Shown here piece by piece: positions 62,177-64,000 of a DNA stretch of 64,000 bases. Under the pieces are notes generated by a model. The model was not told the DNA's origin and ran no database searches. It saw only the letters and a list, made by a program, of their open reading frames with translations. Both the position numbers and the translations under genes were made by a program. This DNA is from Sphingomonas crocodyli. Its GTDB lineage: Bacteria > Pseudomonadota > Alphaproteobacteria > Sphingomonadales > Sphingomonadaceae. The stretch spans positions 1,302,001-1,366,000 of the forward strand of contig NZ_SACN01000001.1 of the NCBI RefSeq assembly GCF_004005865.1. The letters run 5' to 3'. Within the stretch, counting starts at the first letter, position 1; every line of letters starts with the position of its first letter.

Positions 62177-63553
62177 CTATACAGTCTCATTGGCCTGTGC
62201 CGGTTCGTCGATCGTGCTCAGGAAAAACAAGCAGGCCAAGGCGGAGACCGCCAGGAAGGCAAAGACAACGTCCCAGCTATAGGCATCGAGCAAGATGCCC
62301 GCTGCCAGCGGGAAGAGTGCAGCTCCAACGGCTGCGCCCATCCCGGTCAGACCATATGCAATCGGATAAACTTCTTTGGTGGTCAGGCTCATCGGGTAGA
62401 TCGTAAAATGGGGGTACCCCAGGCCGACGACGAAGCCTGTCACGAGCAGCAATGCGCCTGTCAGAACAGCATTGGCTGGCGAAAAGATCAAACCCGCTAG
62501 CGCGATCGCGGTGAACAGCGCGCCCGTCATCATGAGCGGTTTGCGCCGCATTTCGAGGATATTGTCGGAGATCCAACCGCCAGCGAGGTTGCCAACCACT
62601 GCACCGGCAAAAGGCGTTGCTGCCACAAAGCCCACGGTGGTCAGTGGGAGCTGCTTGGCGTTGAGCAGATAGGAGGGGATCCATGCCAGGAACACGTTGA
62701 AGATGCCGACCATGAAGATGCTGGCGAGCATGATCCCAAAGATGTTCCAGGAACGGAAGACGCCCTGACCGGTGTCGATCAGTTTGACCTGACGCAGGCG
62801 GATCACCCTATCGATCCAAGGAGGGACCCCGGAAGACAAGCGCACACGCCGTTTCGCTTCGATCGCCTGTGGATTTTGGATCTGGCGTAGCTCGGCTGGG
62901 GACACGAACCGCGACTGATCCGGTCGATTGCGGACGAAAACAAACCACACAATGGCAGCAGCGAGGACCGGAATCGCGAAAAATTGGAAGATCGCGCGCC
63001 ATCCAAAATGCTGGAGGATTAGGACGCTGATCGGCGGACAGATTACCGGCCCAAGCTTTGACGCACCCCAATAATAGCCGGTCGCGGTTCCTCGCTCACG
63101 CGTCGAAAACCAGTGATTGATCGTTGTGATGCAGCAGATCGAAATCGAGGCTTCCACAACGCCCAGGAGCGAACGGTAGATCTTGATATCCATCGTCGTG
63201 TCGCTGGTTCCGATCAGGAATGATGCAAGCGCCGTCAGGGCGAGCGCTATCGTCATGACCCATCGCGGCCCAAACCGCCGAACCAGGAAACTCGAGGGGA
63301 GCTGAGCCACCGAGAAACAGACGAACATCAAGGTGGCGAACAAGCCAGCCTCGGTGTTGCTAATCTCAAACTCTTTCTTGATCCCTGGGAGGGCCACACC
63401 GAGGTTGGCGCGATCGGCTGCGACCAACATATAGATGAAGCAGGCGAGCCCCAGAATGACCCATCGAAACATCGACGATCGTTCTGGGTTGAAATCGCCG
63501 TCGCGATATTCGCGGTCTCCCGTCACCCGTCCTTCACTGCCCATTTCGCTCAT
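62177..63553 (-). CDS. MFS transporter, ACS/hexuronate type
   Basis: A 458-residue MFS carrier of the anion:cation symporter type (YMLVAADRANLGVALPGIKK in TM1, SFLVRRFGPRWV between TM2 and TM3, LLGVVEASISICCITTIN in TM4). It starts 27 bases after the stop of the partial HyuB gene, so both are one operon with the esterase perhaps behind. It probably imports the acid or amide handled by that HyuAB. Confidence 0.85.
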   Translation of the reverse strand: MSEMGSEGRVTGDREYRDGDFNPERSSMFRWVILGLACFIYMLVAADRANLGVALPGIKKEFEISNTEAGLFATLMFVCFSVAQLPSSFLVRRFGPRWVMTIALALTALASFLIGTSDTTMDIKIYRSLLGVVEASISICCITTINHWFSTRERGTATGYYWGASKLGPVICPPISVLILQHFGWRAIFQFFAIPVLAAAIVWFVFVRNRPDQSRFVSPAELRQIQNPQAIEAKRRVRLSSGVPPWIDRVIRLRQVKLIDTGQGVFRSWNIFGIMLASIFMVGIFNVFLAWIPSYLLNAKQLPLTTVGFVAATPFAGAVVGNLAGGWISDNILEMRRKPLMMTGALFTAIALAGLIFSPANAVLTGALLLVTGFVVGLGYPHFTIYPMSLTTKEVYPIAYGLTGMGAAVGAALFPLAAGILLDAYSWDVVFAFLAVSALACLFFLSTIDEPAQANETV

Positions 63554-63579
63554 GTCCTATGTGGAGGGCGCTGCGCCGG

Positions 63580-64000
63580 TTACTGGGCGCTTGCGGCGGT
63601 GGAAGATCCCGTCGCTTCAATGGCTGCTCGAACACGGTCGGTGCCATAGTCGCGCTCAGCAGCCTCTTGTGACACGAAACCATCGCGCAAATCTCGAGCG
63701 AGCTCGTCGAGGGGGCGTTCCTTGGCCGGGCCAAAGCCACCGCCACCAGGTGTCTGCACACGTATGCTATCGCCCGCCTTCAAAATGAGCTGGGCAACTT
63801 TGGTGGGAAGGGCCTCTTGGTCGTCTCGCCCAGGGTTTCGAGTGATGACACTGAGACCGCCGGTCTGCCCGCCGTCGAGACCTTCTGCGCCGTGGATATA
63901 GCTATCCGACCGAGCAGAGAATGTCGTGGCATCGTGGAGTGCGCGCACCTGCCGGGCGATGCCGAGGCCGCCGCGCCAACGGCCGGCTCCTCCAGAGTCC
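63580..64000 (-). CDS. Hydantoinase B/oxoprolinase family protein, 5' part beyond window
   Basis: The C-terminal 140 residues of a second HyuB; the frame is open to the window edge (GGAGRWRGGLGIARQVR at the border). TPGGGGFGPAKERP and ARDLRDGFVSQEAAERDYG match the C-terminus of the HyuB at 53197. Its HyuA partner is likely outside the window. It heads the operon with the MFS carrier. Confidence 0.85.
   Translation of the reverse strand, partial: DSGGAGRWRGGLGIARQVRALHDATTFSARSDSYIHGAEGLDGGQTGGLSVITRNPGRDDQEALPTKVAQLILKAGDSIRVQTPGGGGFGPAKERPLDELARDLRDGFVSQEAAERDYGTDRVRAAIEATGSSTAASAQ

Overview
The window looks like DNA from a GC-rich alphaproteobacterium of the family Sphingomonadaceae (Sphingobium, Novosphingobium or Sphingomonas type). 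The reasons are four large TonB-dependent receptors each beside a catabolic gene set, a small protein of the sphingomonad DUF6961 type, the codon use, and many hydantoinase/oxoprolinase, amidohydrolase and MFS genes. All family names are from reading the translations; no database search was possible.

Layout. 1-3841: end of a tannase/feruloyl-esterase-family gene, two exported metallo-beta-lactamase-fold hydrolases and a LOG-family gene. 4022-15512: an accessory island, more A+T-rich in places. It holds a PD-(D/E)XK protein on the plus strand, then ten minus-strand genes I mostly cannot name: a PIN-like/helical-repeat three-gene operon, a four-gene envelope operon (outer-membrane protein, two-TM protein, two secreted proteins), a second PD-(D/E)XK protein, a small Pro/Arg-rich protein and a 710-residue lipoprotein. 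15859-26308: a catabolic locus with an Asp/Glu/hydantoin racemase, NCS1 permease, TonB receptor, AroM protein, an AroM-LuxR fusion regulator, a DUF917 plus short HyuA pair, and aspartate ammonia-lyase. It suggests uptake and ring-opening or racemisation of a cyclic amide or amino-acid derivative feeding aspartate to fumarate. 26458-37725: an EVE-HNH endonuclease, a sugar-type locus (FucP-like MFS, exported 2H phosphoesterase-like protein, TonB receptor, ROK regulator, GPH-type MFS), and a DUF2235 hydrolase followed by an SH3-MBL secreted protein. 37770-41880: conflict and mobile genes, namely a HipA kinase whose start is broken, an XRE partner, an ArdC antirestriction protein and a Cas4-like Fe-S nuclease.

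41906-64000: a large amino-acid/opine-like catabolic region. It has FAD-[2Fe-2S] and DAO-type oxidoreductases resembling opine oxidase or hydroxyproline dehydrogenase subunits, RidA, two paralogous LysR regulators, a TonB receptor, an MFS carrier, an amidohydrolase with HyuA and HyuB, another TonB receptor, an XRE-cupin regulator, a cupin, a SpoIIAA-like protein, an exported esterase, another MFS carrier and the 3' part of another HyuB.

The strongest new observations are: (1) a 30-bp bipartite element, GAATAS-N15-GACTTKGAC, with an exactly constant spacer upstream of four separate minus-strand operons in the 43-52 kb region, which appears to define a LysR regulon; (2) a regulator made of an AroM domain, with both active-site-type cysteines changed to serine, joined to a LuxR helix-turn-helix and placed next to an intact AroM gene whose promoter carries a tandem 16-bp repeat; (3) the unnamed 5.0-15.5 kb island, whose PIN-like three-gene operon is the best candidate for an undescribed conflict system; (4) a hipA gene that appears to need a one-base correction to regain a start codon.
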